64,000 nt of DNA from Aporrectodea caliginosa. Lineage: Eukaryota; Annelida; Clitellata; Crassiclitellata; Lumbricidae. A program made the position numbers and the translations under genes. The notes under the pieces were generated by a model, which worked only from the letters and a program-made list of their open reading frames with translations, did not search any database and was not told the DNA's origin. Positions 55,926 through 64,000 of this stretch are shown here, piece after piece; position 1 is the first letter of the stretch; each line of letters opens with the position of its first letter. The stretch covers positions 2,898,929-2,962,928 of the forward strand of contig JACEVL010000045.1 in the NCBI GenBank assembly GCA_020284085.1, read 5' to 3'.

Positions 55926-56284
55926 AATATGTTTATGTAATATACTTAAATATAATATGTGTATATGTTTACACAGTTCGATAAAAAATATATAATACTA
56001 ACGTATACTAGTAGGCCTAACTATCAATTACCTTTTTGTGTGCATTAGTGTAATTCGCATATATTATAATTATACATAAATGGCTTATGTACATGCATAG
56101 GTGGATGCAAATATATATTTATATATAAGTAGATACGCACATAAATATTTTTATATAATGTGTAAATATATCTACATTATTATTTGCTTATCATGTATGC
56201 ATTTCAATACATTGGTCATTAACACGAGTTTCTTTCGATATATGTGGCGTAACTAACAAACGTGCTGTTTATAATGCGCAAGCG

Positions 56285-56705
56285 CCGTTGGCATTCTTGG
56301 GGGAGGGCGAGGGGAGAGTGGCACCGGGCGGGGGAGGAGCCACAGCGGGCATTCCAGGACGAGGCATGGAAGGTGGGGGAAGAGGGGAAGAGAGCAACCT
56401 GGGCAATTGGCTTCTCATCTTTCGCGTAGTCGACGTTTGGCTCTCCTACATGTTGTTACGTCGTTGCCAGGAGCTCAGACCGTCCGAACGTAAGTGGAAA
56501 CGTTTACTACAGGTATATGGATGTGTTTCTTCTTCGTCTGCTTTCGCCGCCTGACGCCAGATGGCTGCAGTGACGTCGCCGTAACGCCCAACAGAAGAAG
56601 AGTTTCTGTAACCGCCTGTAGGAGTTTAAGTAGCGGGCTCTCCAGCAAACTCGAGGCGTCCAAGGTAGAGGTCATTATGGGGTCATTATGACGTAATTAT
56701 GGAGT
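56285..56705 (+). promoter_or_regulatory. GC-rich island 7 with splice donor
   Basis: GGGGGAGGGCGAGG (56299) and a 68-codon open frame from 56288 (MAFLGEGEGRVAPGG...) that runs into a strong donor, CCGAAC|GTAAGTGG (cut after 56489). TGACGTCG at 56571 and TATGACGTAATTA at 56697 lie downstream. Whether it is an exon is uncertain; the peptide has no recognised domain. Confidence 0.35.
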
Positions 56706-56794
56706 AGGTAGTTGACGGTTAGATTATATAAGCTTAATTATCAATCGTGTTCTTAAGCTCGATTATTTTACGCGGTTTACGCAAAAGTTAAGCG

Positions 56795-56960
56795 CTTAGC
56801 ACCAGTTTATTTTGCGAGCGCTGCGTCAAGGAAGAGGGAGTGTCAAGAGAAAACGGATGATGGAAAAATCCGGTTGCTTGGAGACCAATGAGGAAAAGGT
56901 GACGGAAGAGATGGTTGATTATCTGTGGAAGAGGCGCTATATAAATCTAAGATTACAGCA
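56795..56960. repeat. GCGC-type retroelement 3' fragments
   Basis: GCGCTTAGCACCAGTTTATT (the complement of the 61634 tail) and, further on, GAGGCGCTATATAAATCTA then GATTAC. Two short retroelement tails in opposite orientation. Confidence 0.4.
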
Positions 56961-57129
56961 GCTTGTTGTGAGTTCCTCCGCCAATATCGCTACTCATCCA
57001 ACACCCTCTGCCTCATGCTACTCTACACTTCACTCGTAGAACTTTCCACTGAATACTAAAGATTCAACCCTTCAAGAATTCCCAACATGATCCATACACT
57101 CCGCCGCCGCCTTCCAATCTCTCTAGTCC

Positions 57130-57440
57130 GAAACGAAACCCTCCTGCTCTCTCCTCCTCTGTCTCCTTCTTTCTCCTCCTCTGCCTCCTTCTCTCTCCTC
57201 CTCTGTCTCCTTCTCTCTCCTCCTCCTCTGTCTCCTTCTTTCTCCTCCTCTGCCTCCTCTCTCTCCTCCTCTGTCTCCTTCTCTCTCCTTCTCTGTCTCC
57301 TTCTCTCTCCTTCTCTGCCTCCTTCTCTCTCCTTCTCTGCCTCCTTCTCTCTCCTTCTCTGCCTCCTTCTCTCTCCTCCTCTGCTTCCTCCTCTCTCCTT
57401 CTCTGCCTCCTCCTCTCTCCTCCTCTCCGTCCTTATCTCT
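57130..57440. repeat. ~22-bp tandem repeat GCCTCCTTCTCTCTCCTTCT
   Basis: About 13 units of CTCTCTCC(T/C)(T/C)CTCTG(C/T)CTCC. The Glu/Arg-rich minus-strand frame is an artefact. Confidence 0.9.
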
Positions 57441-57504
57441 CGTTCCTCCTTTAACCGGACTTTGATCTTCGCTTGATATCTCTTGACAACCCCTCTGACG
57501 CGAC

Positions 57505-57590
57505 GCAGCGCTCGTGAAAACGCTGGTGCGCTGCGCATAGCTTTAAAATAGCGCTTTATAGAGTTGTAGTTTACGATTACGATTACTTGC
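57505..57590 (+). repeat. GATTAC-type retroelement tail
   Basis: GCAGCGCTCGTGAAAACGCT, GGTGCGCTGCGCATAGC, then GTAGTTTACGATTACGATTAC. Confidence 0.55.
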
Positions 57591-58032
57591 TATGCCGTAG
57601 CAAGTAACTCAGACTGAGGATGCTTATTTCAAGTACGCCGTAGGTTTTAGAAAATACATTTCCAGATAAAGAAATAATGCTTCAAACAAGGCGGAATTAT
57701 GGAGTAGATTATTATAAGGCACTTGTGATATTTGGCTGCTATTTGAAATTTAGAACGGCGGTTTTCGAACCATCGTACGCGTACCACTAATGGTACGCCA
57801 GATGTCGCTAAGTGGTACGCGAAAAAAATTTAAAATGTGATTGTGGATTGAAGAACCAATAATATTCAAGAAAGACATGTGCGATTTCTGGCTGAAGAGA
57901 AGAGCTGAATATGGATGAATTTCTGATCGAGCTTTAAAATTTTTGATTCTGTTTAGCACGTCATATCTGCGTGAAACTGGTTTTTCAGCTATGCTTACGA
58001 TCAAAAAGAAATACAGAACAAAGCTTGAACTG

Positions 58033-59807
58033 TAGGGTAGGGTGGGGTTAGTTGGTCCACTTTTCACAAAATAGCTCATTTCAAAGTTAGCGTTAAATTT
58101 ATTAACAAACAAACATTTTAACATTGTGTGGTAACATGTCAGGATCAATTGTTGACATATAAATTTTACAGTGCTCAACATAAATTTGGAGAATTAAGCC
58201 CAAAATGCACCCCCTTAGAAAAAACCAACTAACCCCCTTGAGGGGTTTGTTGGTCCATCGTATGGGGTTTGTTGGTCTTAATGTAACAGACCTAGAGGTT
58301 GTTGCAATTGAACTATCTAGAATGCATATAGCCTAGTTTTGGTTCGCACAGGCCCAACTTAGTCATAGGCATAGGCTAGTATTTACTTCCGGGCTAGCGG
58401 CAAAACTCACAGGTGAAATCATCGTCATCATCTTCTACACCAGCGCATGCATCATGCGCCCAGCGTAAACAGATGTCGCATCGAATCCAGCCGTCAATGG
58501 ATTCAGCGCTCGGCTCATTGCAATAGAAACATTCGTCGTTTTCATTCGCCACTCCTGACTTCCGGCTGTTGCTTCCAAACTCCGACAGTTTCAGTTGCTT
58601 CCTAGCGGGCACTATGATTTTAGTCTTTCTTGTCATCGTCTTGTCACCCATACGTAGGCCTACCATCGCACCCTTTCTGGCTTTCCCGATCTTGACATCT
58701 TTCCGTGCACTGACACCACTCCCAACTTTAGGCCTGTCAATTTTCCTTGCAACCTTTCTTTGATTTTGCAAGGCCAGGAGTCGATTCTTAACTGGTGTAT
58801 CTGTAAATATCTGGGTTTCTCCTCTCTTTCTCTTGTTTGTTTCCAGTTTTCTTGGCGGAGCCTTTGGATATGGCCGCACGATGTGAGGCGGTGTGTGACC
58901 GGTTCTGCTGGTGCTGGGCTGGCAAGATGGAGGAATGAGTGATGACGAAGTGGTCGACAAGATGGAGGAATGACTGTTAAGTTCAGGAAGGTTGATAGAA
59001 GGCGTTGGATCTCCCGGTCCAGACGTGCTCAGAGGAGAGTTGATAGAAGGCGTTGGATGACCTATCTTGAGCCACTTTCAGTTTCTTAAGGTAACGAGTA
59101 AGACTAGTACGCGGTATCGATAGCTGATTTGCGGCATATCGGACGCTTTTCGAATCATCATTGACTAGTCTCGCCGCCTCTTCAAGATCTGCTTGATCAA
59201 CTCCACGATTGCTTTTTCTGGTGTAATTTCTCATCTTTCTAAAAACTGAAGCCTGCAAACAATACCTAGATCAGATTATTGTAGGCCTAATATAAACCCA
59301 AACTCAACAAAAGCAGGTTCATTAAGCTAATTTATAGAACCAAGTAGGCCTAGGGGTCTAAACCCCCAAGGACCAACAAACCCCATAATGAACCCCGGTG
59401 GACCAACAAACCCCATGCATAGGCTGTCCAACTAACCCCGTAGGGTGTGATTTTAGTATTTCTCAAATATTTAAAAAACCGATTCAGTCGATCAAAATGA
59501 AATTATATGCATTAGAATCAGTATAAAAAACTATCTAGCATACTAATACCGATTTGGGATCGCACGCGTAGTTTTCAAGCGAGAAAGAAATGTTTGCAAT
59601 CCGAAATATTTCGGTTTCAGCGGTAAAATTTTCTCGTCAACAACACAAGTGTCCTTGACCTCCAGCATAGAATAGATAATGGTTAGAATACTTAATTTAA
59701 CGTTGGCAACGAGTTGTGCTAGACAGTAAGAAGTTCATACAAGCAATTGAGACGTTGGAAGGGGTGACCAACAAACCCCTATGACCAACTAACCCCATCC
59801 TACCCTA
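58033..59807 (-). mobile_element. pogo-like element with 23-bp inverted ends and TA TSD, inserted in hAT
   Basis: Ends GGGTAGGGTGGGGTTAGTTG... (58035 on) and its complement with one mismatch (to 59805), each beside TA. Subterminal repeats of GGGGTTTGTTGGTC in direct and inverted form occur at 58215-58280 (left) and 59370-59440, 59765-59790 (right). The interior holds the helix-turn-helix and the PHD finger of a pogo/Tigger-like transposase but no DDE domain. Confidence 0.9.
58394..59258 (-). pseudogene. pogo/Tigger-like transposase lacking the DDE domain
   Basis: Minus strand. 59258-58983: MRNYTRKSNRGVDQADLEEA, NDDSKSVRYAANQLSIPRTS and LTRYLKKLK, a Psq/CENP-B-type helix-turn-helix that binds transposon ends (family knowledge). 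Then a frame change and 58960-58394: a Pro/Ser linker, VRPYPKAPPRKLETNKRKR and IFTDTPVKN (the conserved post-catalytic block), a basic linker, and a C-terminal PHD-like C4HC3 finger (ECFYCNEP, GWIRCDICLRWAHDACAGV, FTCEFC). About 300 residues of DDE core expected between the parts are missing. The junction carries a duplicated GTTGATAGAAGGCGTTGGAT. It could still express a binding-only protein, but the frame change argues against this. Confidence 0.8.
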
Positions 59808-60419
59808 ACCAGATTTGTGTTTGAAATTGACAAATATTAAACCGGATATTGTAAATCGGTGCTTGTCGAAACAAACCCACAGCTCATACTAAAACTTTCT
59901 AATAGTGATTTTACTTTCCTTTTTGTTGACATGATTACATTCTTAAAATTATATATTAATTTTTTTTAATTTGTCCACCCAGGACTCTAATACCCGGCCC
60001 AGACCCTGCAAGAGAACTGTTCCCCTATGTAATTAATTGCAAGGGGACTTCGCTCTCGTTTGATATTTTTTATATGACCTTAGATGTTGGTAAGCCAACA
60101 TTCGATTTTTTTACCTGGTGGTACGTACAACAGAAATAAAGTTTAAAAACCGCCTATTTAGATTGATATCTATCTAATCTAACGAGCTCTTTGGCGCCAT
60201 AATAAATTGCATTAAAGCATCAATCGCGGGTAGCATCATGTTAAATCACAGTAGGCCTAGTAATTCTTAAGTGAAACCAACTCAGAAATCGAGTAAAAAT
60301 TAGTAACAATAAGTAACAATTTACAACGAGTAGGCTAACAGTGGCTCAGTACTATCATTTAAGTATCTGCATTCGTAGTAGTACACAAATACTTGTGTTA
60401 GAATTTGTATTCGTTAGTA

Positions 60420-61300
60420 CTAAGTAAGTAAGTAAGTAAGTAAGTATATCCTTTATTGAAAAACCAACTGCTAACCGCATTTTGGTGTACAAAGATCATC
60501 AAATATAAAAAAAAAAAAATTAAGTATAAAGCATCCGTGTGACAAATGTTTTACGAGATAGAGAGTTTGCCTTAGGTATTATTCTATTGTGGGTTCTGGG
60601 GCGTAGCGAGTATGAAACAGTTTTCACGGGAGGCAGTAGTTGATGTAATACATGTGCAGGGTTGCTGATGATGGTAGAAAAGAGGTTAGAGTCTGCTTTT
60701 CTGCAAAGTTGCTCGAAACTTTGGTAGAATTCCGGTAGATAACGAGACCGGACCAGTCGCCGTATAGTTGCCTGAAGACGAGAGCGTCCCTCTGCCCCCA
60801 CAAAGCCCCACCACGCCGGGGCCGCATAGAGCATCCGCGACACTATGGTAGCATTTGTTACATCACACAGAGATTGGCCCTTTAACCCGTGTGCTGTTAG
60901 AACGCGAAGGGCATACATTGACTGTCTAGCCTTAATGACAATGTTGTTAACATGCGTGTCGAAGTTGAATTGTTCTGACAAAGTGACACCTAGGATCTTC
61001 ATGTGCTTTACCCTGGCGAGGCCCGGTGTAACTTTTGGAAGATCAACACCCAACCCTCTCATTGGTCGACGAACTATCATCTCCTGGATCTTAGAATGAT
61101 TCAGTTTTAAATTGCAAGAATCAGCCCATGTGGTGACATGATCGATTTCGGACATTATCAATTCACTATTTGTTGATGGAATAAGGAGGTAGCTGTCATC
61201 TGCGTACTTCATAATTTTGTTTGTAGAGTGTCGTGTTTTTAGTTTGGATATTGCCACTATAAAGTCAACAGGACCCAGCCCAGATCCTATAGTACTAGTA
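60420..61300 (-). pseudogene. CR1/RTE-like LINE reverse transcriptase C-terminal half with CTTA tail
   Basis: Minus strand: TIGSGLGPVDFIVAISKLKT (about 61290-61230), catalytic MKYADDSYLLIPSTN (about 61205), WADSCNLKLNHSKIQEMIV, MKILGVTLSEQFNFDTHVNN, MLYAAPAWWGFVGAEGRSRL, then an Arg-rich C-terminus and stop at 60520. A poly-T/A and GGATATACTTACTTACTTAC tail follows (60425-60510). Uninterrupted for 245 codons, so a young copy, but 5' truncated just before the GSGLGP motif. A 3' stub of the same family is at 37545-37600. Confidence 0.85.
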
Positions 61301-61614
61301 TTGCTCTAGCTCCATATCTGAACGGCGATACGTTCATCTGTGTCCGCTTTCCACAATCGCATGTCACATAATCCGATCTTTGCCTTATTATTATTATTAT
61401 TTTCCATTATTGTTATTATTACTATTATAATTAAATTTTTAACGCGCGCACGGTCACAGCGAAATGTGAATTTAAGGCGCGGATAAATTTCTTTAATCAA
61501 TATTACGCTCCATAATGCAGTTGATTGGCAATGATAACTCAAAATTGGTGATTAATTTCACAATAAAATTAATCCATTATTTGAACTTGCTGAATGTATG
61601 CCTAATCCGGGGCC
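61301..61614. other. Unassigned interval with short TTA run
   Basis: (TTA)n at 61385-61405. Nothing else recognised. Confidence 0.4.
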
Positions 61615-61710
61615 CTGGGCTCGCACTACAAATGCAGCGCTCGTGAATAAACTGGTGCTCTGCGCTTAGCTTTCGATTGGCGCTTAAGAAGTTTGGAGAT
61701 TACGATGACG
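61615..61710 (+). repeat. GATTAC-type retroelement tail
   Basis: GCAGCGCTCGTGAATAAACT, GGTGCTCTGCGCTTAGC, GGCGCTTAAGAAGTTTGGAG, then ATTACGATGACGAT. Confidence 0.55.
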
Positions 61711-61793
61711 ATAGAATTGTAACGTTCGCGGTAAAAGAAAAAGTAACTGCCTTGTCTACACGTCTCTCAAGAAGCTGCTCAGAATCGTAGCCC

Positions 61794-62126
61794 CAGTCCC
61801 GGACTAAAGCATAAGCCAACTAAGCCATGGCTTAGGGCCTCACAAGTTCTTAAACGTCTTAGAGGGCCCCAAAATGCGAAGAATTTAAATCAAATTGTTA
61901 TAGATAATTCCTAATTTTGTATAATTTTAAATAATTTAGCGCTTTCCCTGAAACGTTTTACAGCGCTGGTAAGTTTTAGCTACTACTTAGTTTCACTTAC
62001 TTACTGAATACCCGTACGTTGGTAATTAGCTTTGCTTTGGAGTTAGTTAGGTATTAGGGCCTCGGATGTCTTAAGTCTTAACCCGGCTCTTGGCTTAGGG
62101 TCTCCAGAAATCTTAATCCGACCTTG
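61794..62126. mobile_element. hAT MITE with near-perfect TSD CGTAGCCC/CGTGGCCC
   Basis: Ends CAGTCCCGGACTAAAG and CTTAATCCGACCTTG are inverted with a few mismatches. TSDs at 61786-61793 and 62127-62134 match 7 of 8. TTAGGGCCTC motifs occur near both ends. Confidence 0.75.
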
Positions 62127-62138
62127 CGTGGCCCCAAG

Positions 62139-62540
62139 TAGGGATGGACCGATTGGCACTTTTTGCCGATTTCCGATTCCGATTAGTTGGCCTGATTTTT
62201 CGCCGATTCCGATCCGATTAATCGGCAATATTCACTCTTGTTTGGTTCCAGGCACTGTTTGTTACTAAAAGTCCGACTGTCCGCCATTTTGACGATGCGT
62301 CGACTCACAATTTTATTATTTTACACGGACTTTCAATATTTAAGATTAAATATTACCGCAGGAGGTCGCTAAAACAGGTTACTATTTTTGTATTAATGAA
62401 AAAGGAATTGTTTTTTGTAAAAAATATTACATCTTTTGGTAATCGGATCGGTAGTCCTAGGATGCGCCGATTCCTACTAATCGGTCTAGAGCAAAAATCG
62501 GCGCTAATCGGTTTCCGATTCAAGAATCGGTCCTTCCCTA
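62139..62540. mobile_element. hAT MITE with TSD GCCCCAAG/GCCTCAAG
   Basis: Ends TAGGGATGGACCGATT and AATCGGTCCTTCCCTA are inverted. TSDs at 62131-62138 and 62541-62548 match 7 of 8. Same family as 9821-10288 (shared CCGCCATTTTG, GATGCGTCGA, TTTTACACGGAC, ACCGCAGGAGG). Confidence 0.85.
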
Positions 62541-62549
62541 GCCTCAAGA

Positions 62550-63360
62550 TTGAAAGGTCATTCGGCTATGGCGTAAAAACCACCACAATAATCAAGCCTA
62601 GTCAGCCTTCCAACTAAAGGATAGGGTTGAGTTGGACACTAGGGTACATTGGTGTCTGATAAAGTTGAATAAATATCATAGATTGTTATCTTCCCCGGAT
62701 GACATTAAAAGGATAATTTGATCTACAAGCAACATTAAAATCAGTTGATGAGTCATTGGATTACGAAGGTAAGGTAATGGTCTAATGGAATGTGATGTAA
62801 GTAGGACAATGTAAGAAGCAGTATGGTAAGTAAGTTAGTTAGGCAAAAGTAAATTAATCTAAAATATCTCATCTTTCAATTGAATATTAGTCGGCTAAAT
62901 TTATACATCGCTAAATTACCACTGGAACAGTGATTAATTAAGTTTCAATTAAGCTAAATTTATTAGCGTTTCATAAACTTGAACAAGACATCTCTAGAAG
63001 AAAATAAATGCGCTACAAAACGTGTAAGACGTGCCTCGATAGCGAGGGTACACTCGGAAATCAGCCTCGGTACAAACGGGCCTATAGCGTCGGCCGCTTC
63101 TAGACGAGCGCTACAAGATTTTACCGATTATTAAAGTCGGCATCGATGCATTGTCTGAATTAGGTCGCCGCTGATATAACTGGGCTATATAAACGCCACG
63201 TCTTAAGAAAGCGACGCATCCGTTAATAGGAGCTAAAGTGGCGCTACATGAATGGTAGGATTTTCTTTAGATAGACAGATATAAGCATAGCTGTCTGAGA
63301 GTTGTGACTACCAGTCTGCTAAAAGAAGATATCAGTTTACAGGATTGATTATAATGGACA
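62550..63360. other. Unassigned interval
   Basis: No gene, repeat family or inverted ends recognised. Confidence 0.4.
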
Positions 63361-63364
63361 TCAC

Positions 63365-64000
63365 ATTCTATGCTGGTCTATTCTGTTCTACTTACTTCTA
63401 TTCTATATTTCTATTCCATTCTATTCCATTATGCTTCATTCTATTATATTCCATTTGGTTCTAAATTTATAAATCCATTTTATTCCATTCTATTCTTTTC
63501 CATCTGGTTCTAGTCTATTTAATTCCATTCTATTCTTTTCCATCTAGTTCTAGTCTATTTAATTCCACTCCATTCTGTTTCATCTGGTTCCAGTCCACTT
63601 TATCCCATTCTATTTTATTCCATCTGGTTCTAGTCCATTTTATATCATTCCACTTAATTCCATTCGCTTCAATTTGTTTTCAACTACTCTATTCTATCCT
63701 GTCCCATTGTATTTCCGGTAAACATTTAGAATCGGGGTGTGTAGGTTTTCTCGCGTCGGTTACGTTAAGGTTAGGCGTCGTGAGAGTCAGTTAGGGTAAG
63801 GTTAGGGTTAGTGTCGTCAGTAAAAAACATGGTACCTACCTCGCAGCATGCCAAAAGATACCGTCCGACGCCCGTTAACTTACGCACCCCGATACTAAAT
63901 GTTCGCCGTATTTCTTTCTATTCTGATCTATTTCATTCCCGTCAAATCCGTTCTATTATATTTCACTCGATTCTAATAATTTATATTCTATTCCAATCTA
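63365..64000. repeat. Degenerate TTCCATTCTA satellite
   Basis: TATTCCATTCTATTC-type pentamer/decamer repeat with an imperfect ~50-bp unit (CATCTGGTTCTAGTC, CATCTAGTTCTAGTC, CATCTGGTTCCAGTC). It resumes after the insertion at 63717-63907 and continues to the window end. Complement of the GGAAT type seen at 38.1-38.6 kb. Confidence 0.85.
63717..63907. mobile_element. 191-bp inverted-repeat element inside the satellite
   Basis: Ends GGTAAACATTTAGAATCGGG and CCCGATACTAAATGTTCGCC are inverted over about 25 bp with few mismatches. Flanks GTATTTCC and GTATTTCT match 7 of 8. The centre carries GGTTAGGGTTAG-like repeats. Superfamily not assigned; the 8-bp flank suggests hAT. Confidence 0.75.

Larger units (their letters stand above)
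57756..60155 (+). mobile_element. hAT element remnant, split by a pogo-like element
   Basis: Inverted ends CGGCGGTTTTCGAAC and GTTTAAAAACCGCC, flanked by ATTTAGAA (57748-57755) and ATTTAGAT (60156-60163), 7 of 8 identical. The interior keeps only the C-terminal hAT dimerisation region: DFWLKRRAEYG, then ALKFLILFSTSYL, RETGFSAMLTIKKKYRTKLE (57886-58030), resuming after the insertion as DLCLKLTNIKPDIVNRCLSK and a stop (59812-59890). This motif order matches ZBED5/SCAND3-like hAT transposases (family knowledge). GGTACGCGTACCACT-type subterminal motifs are present. Dead copy. Confidence 0.85.

Noticed and set aside
63770..63815. Interstitial telomere repeat
   Set aside because: Only a few degenerate GGTTAG units in the middle of a short inverted-repeat element; no TTAGGG array.

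Overview
The window is non-coding, repeat-dense DNA of a multicellular animal. The evidence is a spliced transposase gene (GT-AG intron), tRNA-derived SINEs, several LINE clades, many cut-and-paste DNA transposons with intact target-site duplications (TSDs), long microsatellites, and CCAAT/CRE promoter-like islands followed by splice donors. The species cannot be named. The mix (endonuclease-domain LINEs with TAA tails, CR1-like tails, pogo elements with PHD fingers, piggyBac-like elements) would fit a marine invertebrate or basal deuterostome, but that is an inference. No complete host protein gene was recognised.

Layout. 0-7 kb: two LINE 3' ends, an RTE-type LINE fragment split by a ~0.6-kb purine tract, an internally deleted piggyBac-like element (4.2-5.7 kb) and a decayed mariner (6.3-7.0 kb). 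7.6-18 kb: a mosaic of short recurring modules, a duplicated segment (7.6-8.1 and 9.7-11.0 kb) and a LINE reverse transcriptase fragment (16.4-17.4 kb). 18-23.7 kb: degenerate short tandem repeats, a hAT MITE with perfect 8-bp TSD, LINE and SINE tails. 23.75-25.5 kb: the best preserved LINE, with RT, zinc knuckle and restriction-like endonuclease, broken by frameshifts. 26-33 kb and 47 kb: GC-rich islands with CREB/ATF, CCAAT and MEF2-type motifs, some ending in splice donors; these are the best candidates for alternative promoters of one plus-strand host gene whose body lies outside the window. Weaker islands lie at 54.3 and 56.3 kb.

34-44 kb: a second hAT MITE copy, a tRNA-Asp-like SINE, a GGAAT-type satellite with an 84-bp higher-order unit, then a 4.6-kb piggyBac element. 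Its gene keeps all three catalytic Asp residues and a Cys-rich C-terminal exon, carries a ~23-copy 42-bp coding repeat, and has a 4-nt insertion in one unit that shifts the frame. 44.4-46.4 kb: a pogo-like element with perfect inverted ends, a deleted catalytic core and a LINE inserted in its PHD finger. 48.2-49.3 kb: a 39-bp tandem array. 49.4-50.1 kb: nested hAT elements. 50.3-57.4 kb: microsatellites (a ~406-bp pure GTT run and >2 kb of pyrimidine tract).

57.7-60.2 kb: a hAT transposase remnant split by a second pogo-like element, which also lost its catalytic core. 60.4-61.3 kb: LINE RT fragment. 61.8-62.5 kb: two adjacent hAT MITEs with overlapping TSDs. 63.4-64 kb: a TTCCATTCTA satellite with a short inverted-repeat element inside.

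The recurring theme is nested, decayed transposons whose relative ages can be read from TSDs and interrupted sequences.
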